From the NCBI RefSeq assembly GCF_014204715.1, contig NZ_JACHLY010000001.1:2573001-2637000 (forward strand): a DNA stretch of 64,000 bases, in the 5' to 3' direction. The notes beneath the pieces were generated by a model. That model was not told where the DNA came from. It saw only the letters and a program-made list of their open reading frames with translations, and did not search any database. Positions 27,411 through 35,941 of this stretch are shown here, piece by piece. A program made the position numbers and the translations under genes. This DNA is from Streptomonospora salina (GTDB lineage: Bacteria > Actinomycetota > Actinomycetes > Streptosporangiales > Streptosporangiaceae). Each line of letters opens with the position of its first letter. Positions within the stretch are counted from its first letter, which is position 1.

Positions 27411-27920
27411 TCAGCGCACGTCCATGTCCACCACCCAGGCCCCGTCGACGTGGTAGAAGACGAAACCGTCCGCCTTCATCCCCGTTTCGTTGTCCACACC
27501 CTCGGGATAGACGATTTCGGCGTGGGCGGCGGGCGCGTCGCGCGGGGTCTCGCCGTCGACCGGAACCGTCACCTCGCCGACCTCCATGCCGCCCACGTGG
27601 GCCCGGTCGGCGGCGAAGGCCGCGAAACCGGCGGCGCAGGAATCCCGCCCCTCCTCTTGTGCGGCCAGATCCGCGAGGGCCGCCCGCATCTCGGCGGAGA
27701 CGACGCCGCACCCGGCTTCGCCGTCGCCTGCCTCCATGGCGGCGACATACGTCCGGGCCGTCTCCGCGGCGGCCTCTTCGGCCCCCGGGCCGGAACTCGG
27801 CTGCGCGGTCGGCGACGGCTGTTCGGCACTGCTCGTTTCGGCCGATTCGCCGGCGGAACAGCCGGTTCCGGCGGCGAGGACCAATGCGAAGGGGATGAGG
27901 GCTCGGTAGAGCGGTCGCAC
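27411..27920 (-). CDS. Predicted lipoprotein, unknown function
   Basis: 169 residues. Signal and lipobox LVLAAGTGCS (Cys about 21), a Ser/Ala/Pro linker, then a compact domain (ETARTYVAAMEAGDGEAGCG, ADGFVFYHVDGAWVVDMDVR) like the SnoaL/DUF4878-type lumazine folds seen in actinobacterial lipoproteins. GTG at 27920 is chosen as it sets a normal signal peptide and follows AGGAAGG; a longer upstream frame is unlikely. Confidence 0.75.
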   Translation of the reverse strand: MRPLYRALIPFALVLAAGTGCSAGESAETSSAEQPSPTAQPSSGPGAEEAAAETARTYVAAMEAGDGEAGCGVVSAEMRAALADLAAQEEGRDSCAAGFAAFAADRAHVGGMEVGEVTVPVDGETPRDAPAAHAEIVYPEGVDNETGMKADGFVFYHVDGAWVVDMDVR

Positions 27921-28246
27921 GTGCAGACTGCCTTCCTGTTGCGATCGTCGGGGCACCGGTCGCGTTCCGGTGCCGCACTGCCCCGTGTGACGACCGTTCC
28001 GGAGCCGCGGTTCACCGGAAAACCGGCGAATCCGACAGATTCGGCAGACGTGACCGCGGTTGCGCACGCGCCGCGCACGCCGCGGAGGCAGCTCGGGAAC
28101 CGCGAGTCGGCCCCCGCCGCAGGGCGGCGGGGGCCTCTCCCGGGTCGGCCGGAATGGGGGATGCGGACCGGCCGATCCGGTGGTCTCCGTGCCCGGCCCC
28201 GGCACCGGTCACTGCCGGTACCGGCGTGGCCCGGGCGGGGTCGGGG

Positions 28247-29713
28247 CTAGGAGACCGAGCAGGATTCCCCGTTGAGGGTGAAGGAGTCCGGCTCGGCGCT
28301 GCTGCCGCTGTGGTCGGCGTTGAAGCCGATGCTCACCGACTCCCCGGCCGGTAGGCTGCCGTTCCAGTCCGTGTTCGAGGCCGTCACGGTGGAGCCGGAC
28401 TGCGACCAGTCGGCGCTCCAGCCGTTGGTGATCTGCTGCCCGCCGGGGAAGTCGAACTCCAGGTCCCAGCCGTTCAGCGCGGAGCCGCCGTCGTTGGTCA
28501 CGGTGATCTGGCCGGTGAAACCGGATCCCCACTCGTTGGCGACGCTGTAGGACACGTCGCACGGCCCGGAGGAGGGCGGCGGGTCCTCGTCACCCGGGTC
28601 CTCGTCACCCGGGTCCTCTCCGCCGGTGGATCCGCCGAGCGCCTCGTGGACGGCGTCGTAGGCGGGCTTGCGCTGGTAGTTGTCGTCGAACAGCAGCGGG
28701 GCGCCCTGGCCGTCGAAGGTGTCGGGGACCCAGGAGTACTGGTCGGAGACACCCCAGACGGTCACGGCGACACAGCCGTCGACCGCGCCGCAGGCGTCCA
28801 TGACGGTGCGGTAGTCCTGCGCCTGCTGCTCCAGGTCGCTCTGGTCGGCCGGCATGTCGATGCGCACGTCCAGCTCGGTGATGGCCACCTCGATGCCGAG
28901 GTCGGCGAAGCGCTGGATGTTCTGCTGCAGGTCGCCCGGAACCTGACCGTTGATCAGGTGCGCCTGCAGGCCGATGCCGTCGATCGGGACACCCTGGGAC
29001 TGCAGGTCCTGGATCAGGTTGTAGTAGGCGTCGCTCTTGGCGTTGATCCCGTCGATGCTGTAGTCGTTCAGCCACAGCTCGGCGTTGGGGTCGGCTTCGG
29101 CGGTCATGCGCAGCGCGTCGGCCACGAAGTCGGGGCCGAGGGTGTCGTAGAAGACCGAGTTCCGCCACGAGCCGTCGCCCATGAAGATCTCGTTGGCGAC
29201 GTCCCAGTAGGCGATATCGCCGGCGTAGCGGCCTGCCACCTCGTCGATGTGGTTCTCCATCACCGAGCGCAGCTCACTCTGGCTGAAGTTGCCGTTCTCC
29301 ACCCACGAGGGGAGCTGGCTGTGCCACACCAGCGTGTGCCCGCGCACCTTCTGGTCGTTCTGCTGGGCGAAGTCCATGAAGGTGTCGGCGTTGCCGAAGT
29401 CGAACTGGCCGCGGGACGGCTCGGTGGACTCCCACTTCATGGAGTTCTCGGGCGTGGCGGCGTTGAACTCCGAGCCCGCCAGATCGGCGTACTGGCTGTC
29501 GTTTTGCAGATGGTCCGAGGCCAGCGCCGCTCCGATCTCGAAGCCCTGCTGAGCGGCGTGGTCCCGGAGCGGGGAATCGGCGGCCGCCGGCGCGGCCGGC
29601 GCCAGAACCGCCGCCCCCAGGAACGCCGCGAGCGCCGCGCCGGTGACCCGCCGGGCGCTGCCCGCACGGGTGCGGCGCGGGGTCTCGTGACCCCCGTGTC
29701 TGTCGAGTCTCAC
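28247..29713 (-). CDS. Secreted GH10 endo-1,4-beta-xylanase with C-terminal CBM2
   Basis: 488 residues. Twin-arginine-like or Sec signal (about 1-46, RRVTGAALAAFLGAAVLAPA). GH10 barrel (about 50-355) with acid/base E175 (DVANEIF), nucleophile E280 (AITELDVRI), HTLVWHSQLPSWV and VWGVSDQYSWVPD. Short linker with three GDEDPG-type units, then CBM2 (about 385-488; CDVSYSVANEWGSGFTGQIT). Retaining hydrolysis of xylan outside the cell. GTG 29713 follows GGAG at nine bases; a GTG at 29722 is possible. Confidence 0.95.
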   Translation of the reverse strand: MRLDRHGGHETPRRTRAGSARRVTGAALAAFLGAAVLAPAAPAAADSPLRDHAAQQGFEIGAALASDHLQNDSQYADLAGSEFNAATPENSMKWESTEPSRGQFDFGNADTFMDFAQQNDQKVRGHTLVWHSQLPSWVENGNFSQSELRSVMENHIDEVAGRYAGDIAYWDVANEIFMGDGSWRNSVFYDTLGPDFVADALRMTAEADPNAELWLNDYSIDGINAKSDAYYNLIQDLQSQGVPIDGIGLQAHLINGQVPGDLQQNIQRFADLGIEVAITELDVRIDMPADQSDLEQQAQDYRTVMDACGAVDGCVAVTVWGVSDQYSWVPDTFDGQGAPLLFDDNYQRKPAYDAVHEALGGSTGGEDPGDEDPGDEDPPPSSGPCDVSYSVANEWGSGFTGQITVTNDGGSALNGWDLEFDFPGGQQITNGWSADWSQSGSTVTASNTDWNGSLPAGESVSIGFNADHSGSSAEPDSFTLNGESCSVS

Positions 29714-29755
29714 GTCAGGCACCTCCAGGTGCGCGAGTCCGATGGAATCCGAAGG

Positions 29756-30037
29756 TGGGAGCTCCCCCGCTCATGAGCGTGATGAACGTAACACCGGTTC
29801 TGAAGGCTCGAAAAGAAGAGATTCCGGACCAATCTGACCCCGCAATTCACGCGAGCCGCACACCAGGAACTTCGCTATGTCTCGACTGTGAATTCGAAAC
29901 TATCGGATCGTCGACCCCCTATTGGGACGAACCGAAACCGTGCACACGTGCAGACCTTTACCCACGTACTCGCGATCGCACCACGCAGCGATCACGGGAA
30001 CGTGAGACGTGAATGCGATCGCTATCCGATACTTTCG
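29756..30037. promoter_or_regulatory. Xylanase upstream region with operator-like repeats
   Basis: The gene-free interval 29714-30109 is A/T-rich. It contains CGAAACTATCG (29895-29905) and CGATACTTTCG (30027-30037), each one mismatch from CGAAA-N-TTTCG, a repeat reported upstream of Streptomyces xylanase genes. TGGGAGCTCCC at 29756-29766 resembles a shortened CelR box 43 bases upstream of the start. Which of these acts is unproven. Confidence 0.5.
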
Positions 30038-30109
30038 AACCCACTGTCGCAATACAGGCCGACCACATTCCGGGCTAAGCGATCGACCGGAAAACGCCTC
30101 ACCGGTGGT

Positions 30110-30433
30110 TCACGGTCGGCGGTGCGACACCGGGCCGCGAACCTGAGCTGCGAGGCGCTCCAACGCGTCCAGATGGCGCAGCAAGGCGGACCGGCCCTGT
30201 TCCGTCAGCCGGATCCACGTGCGGCGGCGCCGGCGCTCGGTCATCTTGCACACCTCGGTGTAGCCGGCCTCCTGCAGCGCGCTGACCTGCTTGGACAACG
30301 CCGAATCGCTGCACCCGACACTCTGGCGCACCTGAGTGAACTCGACCCAGCCCCCGCGCGCGAGCCTGACCAGGATGGTCAATCGCGGTCGGACGTGGAT
30401 GAAGTCGTCGAACAGGGTGTCGGTGATCGGCAT
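30110..30433 (-). CDS. Winged-helix (MarR/HTH_34-type) transcriptional regulator
   Basis: 107 residues: helix-turn-helix (VEFTQVRQSVGCSDSALSKQ) and basic wing (KMTERRRRRTWIRLTEQGRS), followed by a dimerisation helix (ALLRHLDALERLAAQ). This is the short single-domain MarR-like family PF13601. ATG 30433 behind GGGAGGCAGCAC. The sequence TGGGAGCCGCTCCC (30451-30464), a CelR-like box with a one-base insertion, lies just upstream. Lies between the xylanase and pdxH on the same strand; targets unknown. Confidence 0.85.
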   Translation of the reverse strand: MPITDTLFDDFIHVRPRLTILVRLARGGWVEFTQVRQSVGCSDSALSKQVSALQEAGYTEVCKMTERRRRRTWIRLTEQGRSALLRHLDALERLAAQVRGPVSHRRP

Positions 30434-30608
30434 GTGCTGCCTCCCTGGCGTGGGAGCCGCTCCCCCGCCCGAGCCGGGTCGGGCGGCGCCCGGCGCCGCG
30501 AGGTCGGGCGCCCCGACCTGCGCGTTCTCTCCAGCCGAACACGCGCCGTCGCGCGGGCGTCGGTGCCACGCCGGATCCGGGCGGGCCGCCGCGCCCCGCC
30601 GGTCGGCC

Positions 30609-31316
30609 TCACGGGCGCAGCAGGGTGCGCTCCCAGGCGCCGGCGGAGGTGGCCGTGTAGCGCAGCCGGATGTGGTTGCGGTCCTTGGCGCCCTGCCAGA
30701 ACTCCACATAGTCGGGGCGCAGCGTGTAAAGCGTCCACTCGGGGGCGACGAGCTCGGGGTCGGCGGCGAGGCGGGCGCGGGCCTCGGCCAGCTCGCGCTC
30801 GTGGCGGGCGACCGAGTCCATCGGGGCGCTCTGCCCGCCTACCAGCGCTTCGGCGCGGGCGTCGGGTGAGCGGGCCAGGAAGTCGGCGGCGCTGGTGCGC
30901 GAGCTCTCCGGTGCCGCGGTGCCGGTGATGCGGACCTGGCGCCCCACAGGCGGCCAGTAGCAGGAGAGGGCTGCGCGGGCGTTGTCCTTCAGATCGCGCC
31001 CCTTGGGGCTTTGCGCACTGGTGGCGAAGGACCACCCGTGCGGTCCGACGTCTTTGAGGATCAGGAAGCGCGAGTCGACCCGGTCGGCCGCGTCGGCGGT
31101 CGCCAGGTTCATCACGTGCGGCTCGGGAACGCCGGCGTCCACAGCGTGGTCGAGCCACTGCGCGAACAGCTCGACCGGGTCCTCGGGAGCCGAGTCGGGG
31201 TCGAACGAGGGGATCGCGCCGGCGAACACCGGGATCCTCCGCAACCGATCGCGCATGGGACCGCCGAGGGCGTCCTGCGCCGGTCCCGATTCCGCACCGC
31301 CGGGATCGCGTTCCAC
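30609..31316 (-). CDS. pdxH: Pyridoxamine/pyridoxine 5'-phosphate oxidase family protein (PdxH type)
   Basis: 235 residues. FMN-binding barrel (DSRFLILKDVGPHGWSFATS, DNARAALSCYWPPVGRQVRI) and the PdxH C-terminal dimerisation motif (PDYVEFWQGAKDRNHIRLRY ... WERTLLRP). Oxidises pyridoxine or pyridoxamine 5'-phosphate to pyridoxal phosphate with O2. The GTG at 31316 is preferred because AGGGGAG lies five bases upstream; ATG 31256 gives a 215-residue form. Divergent from the DUF1349 gene. Confidence 0.85.
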   Translation of the reverse strand: MERDPGGAESGPAQDALGGPMRDRLRRIPVFAGAIPSFDPDSAPEDPVELFAQWLDHAVDAGVPEPHVMNLATADAADRVDSRFLILKDVGPHGWSFATSAQSPKGRDLKDNARAALSCYWPPVGRQVRITGTAAPESSRTSAADFLARSPDARAEALVGGQSAPMDSVARHERELAEARARLAADPELVAPEWTLYTLRPDYVEFWQGAKDRNHIRLRYTATSAGAWERTLLRP

Positions 31317-31516
31317 CTGAACTCCCCTTCTTCGTCCGCCGCCGACCGCTGAATCCCGCCCACCGGAACCGGCGGACCCGAGGATCAGCATAGGCGCTCG
31401 CCCGATCCGGCGGAGTTCCGGTGATCTCCCGCACGCCGCGAACCGGGTGGACCGGGCACCGGAGCGCCTGTTGTACTGGGCATACGCGTGCTCCCAGGGG
31501 GAATGCGGGAAACACT

Positions 31517-31530
31517 CGGGAGCGCTCCCA
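31517..31530. promoter_or_regulatory. CelR-like operator upstream of the DUF1349 gene
   Basis: CGGGAGCGCTCCCA, one mismatch from the CelR site found before the GH6 gene, in the divergent promoter region 31317-31699, 170 bases upstream of the DUF1349 start. Confidence 0.75.
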
Positions 31531-31699
31531 TAAATGTTCGGAACCGCCGTGCACAACCGTCGACAGTCCCTTGCCGTATTCGATCGGCCGCCAGTACGTT
31601 CCCGGAAGAACCCGGCGAATTCGCCGACGCGACGCGGGCCCGCCCCGCCCCTTCCGCTGCCGCGTGATGCACCCGCGACACGTGCCCCTTGGAGCCCTC

Positions 31700-32305
31700 A
31701 TGTCCGACTCCGTCGTGATCCCCGCCTTCCCGGTCCCGCTGCGCCGGCTCAACGCCCCTGAGCCCTGCGAGGCCGACGGATACGACCGGCTGGTGGTGGG
31801 AGCCGCCGCAGGGACCGACCTGTTCGTCGATCCCGCCGACGGCGCGCGCCGCGACACCGCTCCTGCGCTCGTGGGCGGTCTCGACGGCGACTTCCGTGTC
31901 AGCGCGCTGGTGCGTGCCGGAATGTCCGCCGCATTCGACGCCGCGGTGCTACTCGTCTACGCCTCCCCCGACGCCTGGGCGAAACTGTGTCTGGAGTCGT
32001 CCCCGCAGGGCCGGCCCACGATCGTCTCGGTGGTCAACCGCGGGGTCAGCGACGACTGCACCTCCTTCGCGGTCGATCCGCGCTCGGAGGACGTGCGGCT
32101 GCGTGTCAGCCGGCTCGGCTCCGCCTACGCCTTCCACGCGCGGGTCGGCGAAGGCCCCTGGGAACTGATCCGCTATTTCGCCCTGTGCGAGTCGGCCGAG
32201 GTCGGCTTCAGCGTCCAGAGCCCCACCGGTTCGGGCGCCACCGCCCGCTTCGAAGAGATCGCCTACTCCGCCGAACGCCTCGCCGACGTGCGCGACGGCA
32301 GCTGA
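31700..32305 (+). CDS. DUF1349 (concanavalin-like) protein
   Basis: 201 residues with no signal peptide. DUF1349 fold, also seen as the C-terminal beta-sandwich of some beta-xylosidases and in YuxK/Ree1-type proteins: DGDFRVSALVRAGMSAAFDA, VLLVYASPDAWAKLCLESSP, VSVVNRGVSDDCTSF, FSVQSPTGSGATARF. Probably binds a carbohydrate in the cytoplasm. A CelR-like box upstream supports a link to cellulose use. ATG behind TTGGAGCCCTC. Confidence 0.8.
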   Translation: MSDSVVIPAFPVPLRRLNAPEPCEADGYDRLVVGAAAGTDLFVDPADGARRDTAPALVGGLDGDFRVSALVRAGMSAAFDAAVLLVYASPDAWAKLCLESSPQGRPTIVSVVNRGVSDDCTSFAVDPRSEDVRLRVSRLGSAYAFHARVGEGPWELIRYFALCESAEVGFSVQSPTGSGATARFEEIAYSAERLADVRDGS

Positions 32306-32367
32306 TCCGGCGCGCCGCCGCGACCGGGCGGCCGATGCGCGCCCTCGGCCCCGGGGAGCCGCAGCGG

Positions 32368-33279
32368 TCAGCCGCTCCCGGCCGAGGCGCCGGTGTCCTC
32401 GCCCGACCCCCCCGCGGCGGAACGGCCTTCTCCGTTCCACCGGCTGCGCCCGTACCAGGGCCACCAGTAGACCGTGCGCCCTTCGGGGATCAGCCGGTCC
32501 AGCCGGATGGTCAGCACCAGGGCGAGACCGCCGGCGACCATTCCGGTCATCAGGTCGGTGAACCAGTGGAAATGCAGGTATACCGACACCATCGCCTGCA
32601 GCACCGCGATGCCCACGATGCAGTACCCCAGCCGGCGCACGATGTTCGGCCGCGCAGCCCGGTAGCGGATGATCAAGAACAGCACCAGGCCGTAGATCAG
32701 GATGGCGTTGGCGCCGTGCCCGGAGGGGAAGGAGACCCCGGAATCGTCGAAGAACGACGGGTCGCCGGTGCGCGGGTGGCTGCGCATGAACAGCAGTTTC
32801 ATCGACGCCACCAGGCACACCATGCTGAAGGGGCCGACGGCGCCCAGGATGATCGGCCGCCAGGAGCGGTGCCAGTAGGCCAGCTGCAGGCAGGTCACTC
32901 CCAGTACCGGAAGCGCGACGAAACGCGAGGCGACGGTGTCGGGCCCGAGGATGAGCGGCATCCGCAGCTCGTGCCAGAACGGCCGAGGTGCGTTGTTGAT
33001 CAGATTGTCGATAGGGTGGAGCGGGCCGGCTGAGAGAACGGTCATGATGATCAGTGCCACAGCGAGCATGATCGCCGCCTTGTCGGAGGCCAGCCCCCAT
33101 GCGATCTCGCTGACGCTCGGCCAGGCGCCGCGGGGATCCCCGGGGCGACGCCTGGACACGGCACCGCCGTCGGAGGCCCGGGACCCGGTTCCGGGCGGAC
33201 GTCGGGCGGCCCACGACAGGGGCCTGGATATCCCGGCGTTCAGCGGCGGGTTCGGCCGGATCCGCAATGTATGCATCAT
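32368..33279 (-). CDS. PAP2-family membrane phosphatase
   Basis: 303 residues, about six helices after a 60-residue basic N-terminus. The three phosphatase motifs are present: KLLFMRSHPR (K-x6-RP like), GVSFPSGHGANA (PSGH) and HFHWFTDLMTGM (R/H-x5-H-x3-D like, with His before FTD). Likely dephosphorylates undecaprenyl or phosphatidyl substrates at the outer face. ATG 33279 lacks a clear ribosome site and the true start may be internal. The interval 33280-33750 to the next gene shows only the divergent leader; I see no gene in it. Confidence 0.85.
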   Translation of the reverse strand: MMHTLRIRPNPPLNAGISRPLSWAARRPPGTGSRASDGGAVSRRRPGDPRGAWPSVSEIAWGLASDKAAIMLAVALIIMTVLSAGPLHPIDNLINNAPRPFWHELRMPLILGPDTVASRFVALPVLGVTCLQLAYWHRSWRPIILGAVGPFSMVCLVASMKLLFMRSHPRTGDPSFFDDSGVSFPSGHGANAILIYGLVLFLIIRYRAARPNIVRRLGYCIVGIAVLQAMVSVYLHFHWFTDLMTGMVAGGLALVLTIRLDRLIPEGRTVYWWPWYGRSRWNGEGRSAAGGSGEDTGASAGSG

Positions 33280-33750
33280 GTGCTCAGTGCTGTCTCACGA
33301 TTCGTGGGCTGGCCTGCGGCACGTTCGTGCGTCGGGGGACGGGCTCGCCGCTCGGTCTGGATCGGGCAGGGAACGTAGGCGCTGGGGCGTCGGGGACGCG
33401 ATGGTCGAGGCCTCCCCGGGATCGGGACGGCCGCACCGCAGGATCGGTGCACACGGTCACGCTACCCAGCAGTCGAGGAACATTTCCGACCGCCGAGCAT
33501 AGCGTCCCGCCACCTGGCGCGGCACTGACATTCGCACAGCGCCGCGCCGACGACCTCGGGATTCACCCGATCGTCAGCACACTCCCCGACACTGTTCACC
33601 CCGCTGCCGACCGGCGGCGGTCGCGCTGCGGAGGGGAGCCCGGCAGGGGTGTCGGCGGCGCCGCGTATGGCACGCTTCGTGGTGGCATCCCCCCCGACGA
33701 CGTTCGATCGCGCGACGCCCTGCCCGGGGCTCTGAGCAGAAAGGCCGTTG

Positions 33751-34428
33751 ATGGTCGACCTCCCCCAGTGGCCGGAGGACCCCGCCCGCTTGGCCCGGAA
33801 CCCGTTGCGGGAACAGATCCGGCGCATGCTGGTGGACGGGCTGCTGTCGGGCCGCTGGCAACCGGGCGAGCGCATCGTCGAGCGCCGCGTGGCGAGCGAG
33901 TTCAACGTCAGCCAGGCGCCCGTGCGCGAGGCGCTGCGCGAACTGGAGAACCTGCGCCTGATCGAGTCGGTGCCCAACAAGGGCGCGCGGGTGCGCGACT
34001 TCGGCGTAGCCGACATGGCCGAGATCTACCCGGTGCGCGCGGGCCTGGAGCTGGTAGCGGCCGAGCTGGCGGCGCCGCGGCTGTCGGCCGATCCGCGTCC
34101 GCTGGAGCGCGAGGTCGAGTCGCTGCGGCGCGCCACCGCCGACGGCGACGTCGAGGAGCAGATCAAGCACAGCGTGGAGTTCCACCGCGAGATCGTCCGC
34201 GCCGCCGACAACAGTGTGCTGTCCCACACGTGGGAGTCGCTGGGGGTGGAAGTGTGGACCCGGCTGTCGGTGCGGTGGCTCAGCATGGAGCTGCACGCCA
34301 AGGCCGTCGACCACGCGCAGATCACTGACGCGTTCCGCAGAGGCGACCCGGACGTGGGGCGGATGGTGCGCGAGCACGTCCTCAACTACGTCGAGGCCGC
34401 CCTTAAGACGTCCGGACACGCCCAGTGA
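33751..34428 (+). CDS. GntR-family (FadR subfamily, FCD) regulator
   Basis: 225 residues. Winged HTH (about 18-85; LREQIRRMLVDGLLSGRWQP, VSQAPVREALRELENLRLIE) and an FCD ligand domain (about 95-215) with metal-binding pattern residues in EFHREIVRAADN and the terminal MVREHVLNYVEAAL. ATG 33751 behind AGAAAGG. It lies directly upstream of a perfect palindrome and of the pyruvate-dehydrogenase-type operon on the same strand, like PdhR in enterobacteria, suggesting it senses a keto acid or related organic acid. Confidence 0.92.
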   Translation: MVDLPQWPEDPARLARNPLREQIRRMLVDGLLSGRWQPGERIVERRVASEFNVSQAPVREALRELENLRLIESVPNKGARVRDFGVADMAEIYPVRAGLELVAAELAAPRLSADPRPLEREVESLRRATADGDVEEQIKHSVEFHREIVRAADNSVLSHTWESLGVEVWTRLSVRWLSMELHAKAVDHAQITDAFRRGDPDVGRMVREHVLNYVEAALKTSGHAQ

Positions 34429-34484
34429 CCCCGGCGGTGCGCACCGCGCCACCTGCCCGATTCGCCGTGCGCATCCCGTAAAGT

Positions 34485-34511
34485 CGTATTGATCGATCAT
34501 CGATCAATACG
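34485..34511. promoter_or_regulatory. Perfect 27-bp palindrome, probable GntR operator of the PDH operon
   Basis: Half-site CGTATTGATCGAT (34485-34497), central C at 34498, then the exact complement of the half-site to 34511. Contains overlapping GATC words. It is 57 bases after the gntR-type stop and 285 bases before the E1alpha start. The A/T-rich arms stand out in this GC-rich DNA. The interval 34429-34795 contains no gene. Confidence 0.85.
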
Positions 34512-34795
34512 TAGGGTGTGCCACGACACACGTCACACGCTATGTGGGTCGACGGAGCTACACGAGCCGACCGAAACGGGTGACCCGAGCCCGGAACCGG
34601 GGAAGGGTGACTCGGGAGGCGGGCGGACCGCGAGTCCAGCCACGAACAGCTACCAGCCACTTGCGCGCCCCGCCGATCGAGCCCGGCGTCGGCGCACCCT
34701 CTCCCGGGCCCCGGTTCCGACCGCGATCCCGGGTTGCGGCTCTCCCGGACCCACCGGCCCGGGAAAGCCGCCTCCGCACGTAGAAAGGCACCAGC

Positions 34796-35923
34796 ATGGC
34801 TGACACGGCCAAGGCGAAGGGCGGCGGCACCGCTAAGAGCACGGGAGGCCGCCGGCGGAGCCGGAAAGACAGCACCACCCCGGCCGCCGGCGGCACCACC
34901 CCCGGTGTCGCCGACGAGAAACCCGACGTACTACTCGACTACTACCGGCGGATGGTCCTCGTCCGCCGGTTCGAGGAGCGCACGGGACAGGCCTACACCC
35001 AAGCCCGCATCGGCGGCTACTGCCACCTGAACCTGGGCGAGGAGGCCACGGTCGTCGGGCTCATGGACGCCCTCCGAGAGCGCGACTACCTCTACACCAA
35101 CTACCGGGACCACGGCTACGCGATCCTCAAGGGCATGAGCCCGCGGCGGGTCATGGCCGAGCTCTACGGCCGCAGCGACGGCGTCGCCAAAGGCTGGGGC
35201 GGCTCCATGCACATGTACGACACCGAAGCCCGCATGCTGGGCGGCTACGGCATCGTCGGCGGCCAGTTGCCTCTGGCCACCGGCGCCGCGCTCGCCGTGA
35301 CCTACCGCGGCGGCGACGAGGTCGTCATGTGCCAGATGGGCGACGGCACCACGAACATCGGCGCCTGGCACGAGTCCCTCAACCTCGCGTCGCTGTGGAA
35401 CCTGCCCATCGTCTACACCATCGTGAACAACTTCACCGGCATGGGCACCTCGGTCGACGCTTCCTCGGCCGAACCCGACCTGTACAAGCGGGGTTCGGCC
35501 TTCCGCATCGAGGGCGTGCGCGTCGACGGCCGCGACGTGCTCGCGGTGCGCGACGCCGCCGCCGACGTCGTCGAGAAGGCCCGCTCCGAGCAGCGGCCCT
35601 ACATCCTGGAGTGCACGAGCCACCGCCTCAAGGGGCACTCGGTGGTCGACCCCGCCAAGTACCGCACCGAGGAGCAGGTGGCCGAGGCCCGCGCCAACGA
35701 CCCCGTCGCCGCGTTCGAGCAGCATCTGGAGAAGGCCGGCGTGCTGACCGAGGAGAAGAAGAAGGAGATCTCCGACGCGGTCAAGGAGGAGGTCGCCGAC
35801 GCCGCCGACTTCGCGGAGAACAGTCCTTCCCCCGACGTCTCCACGTTGTTCGACTACACCTACGCCACCCCCGTGGCGAACGAGTCGCGCCGCATGCCCG
35901 CCGACCCGGTGTTCGCCGAATAG
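34796..35923 (+). CDS. pdhA: 2-oxoacid (pyruvate) dehydrogenase E1 component, alpha subunit
   Basis: 375 residues. A basic 45-residue leader precedes the thiamine-diphosphate domain: GYCHLNLGEEATVVGLMDAL, YLYTNYRDHGYAILKG, GKGGSMHM-like GWGGSMHMYD, and the ThDP/Mg motif MGDGTTNIGAWHESLNLASL with VNNFTGMGTSV. Decarboxylates pyruvate (or a related keto acid such as acetoin) and reductively acetylates E2 lipoyl. ATG behind GAAAGG. First gene of a three-gene operon without its own E3. Confidence 0.92.
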   Translation: MADTAKAKGGGTAKSTGGRRRSRKDSTTPAAGGTTPGVADEKPDVLLDYYRRMVLVRRFEERTGQAYTQARIGGYCHLNLGEEATVVGLMDALRERDYLYTNYRDHGYAILKGMSPRRVMAELYGRSDGVAKGWGGSMHMYDTEARMLGGYGIVGGQLPLATGAALAVTYRGGDEVVMCQMGDGTTNIGAWHESLNLASLWNLPIVYTIVNNFTGMGTSVDASSAEPDLYKRGSAFRIEGVRVDGRDVLAVRDAAADVVEKARSEQRPYILECTSHRLKGHSVVDPAKYRTEEQVAEARANDPVAAFEQHLEKAGVLTEEKKKEISDAVKEEVADAADFAENSPSPDVSTLFDYTYATPVANESRRMPADPVFAE

Positions 35924-35941
35924 ACCTCAAGGAGCGGGTAC

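Noticed and set aside
30379-31857. Long minus-strand open frame across pdxH and the DUF1349 leader
   Set aside because: Arg/Gly/Pro-rich translation with no domains; an opposite-frame shadow of real genes in GC-rich DNA.
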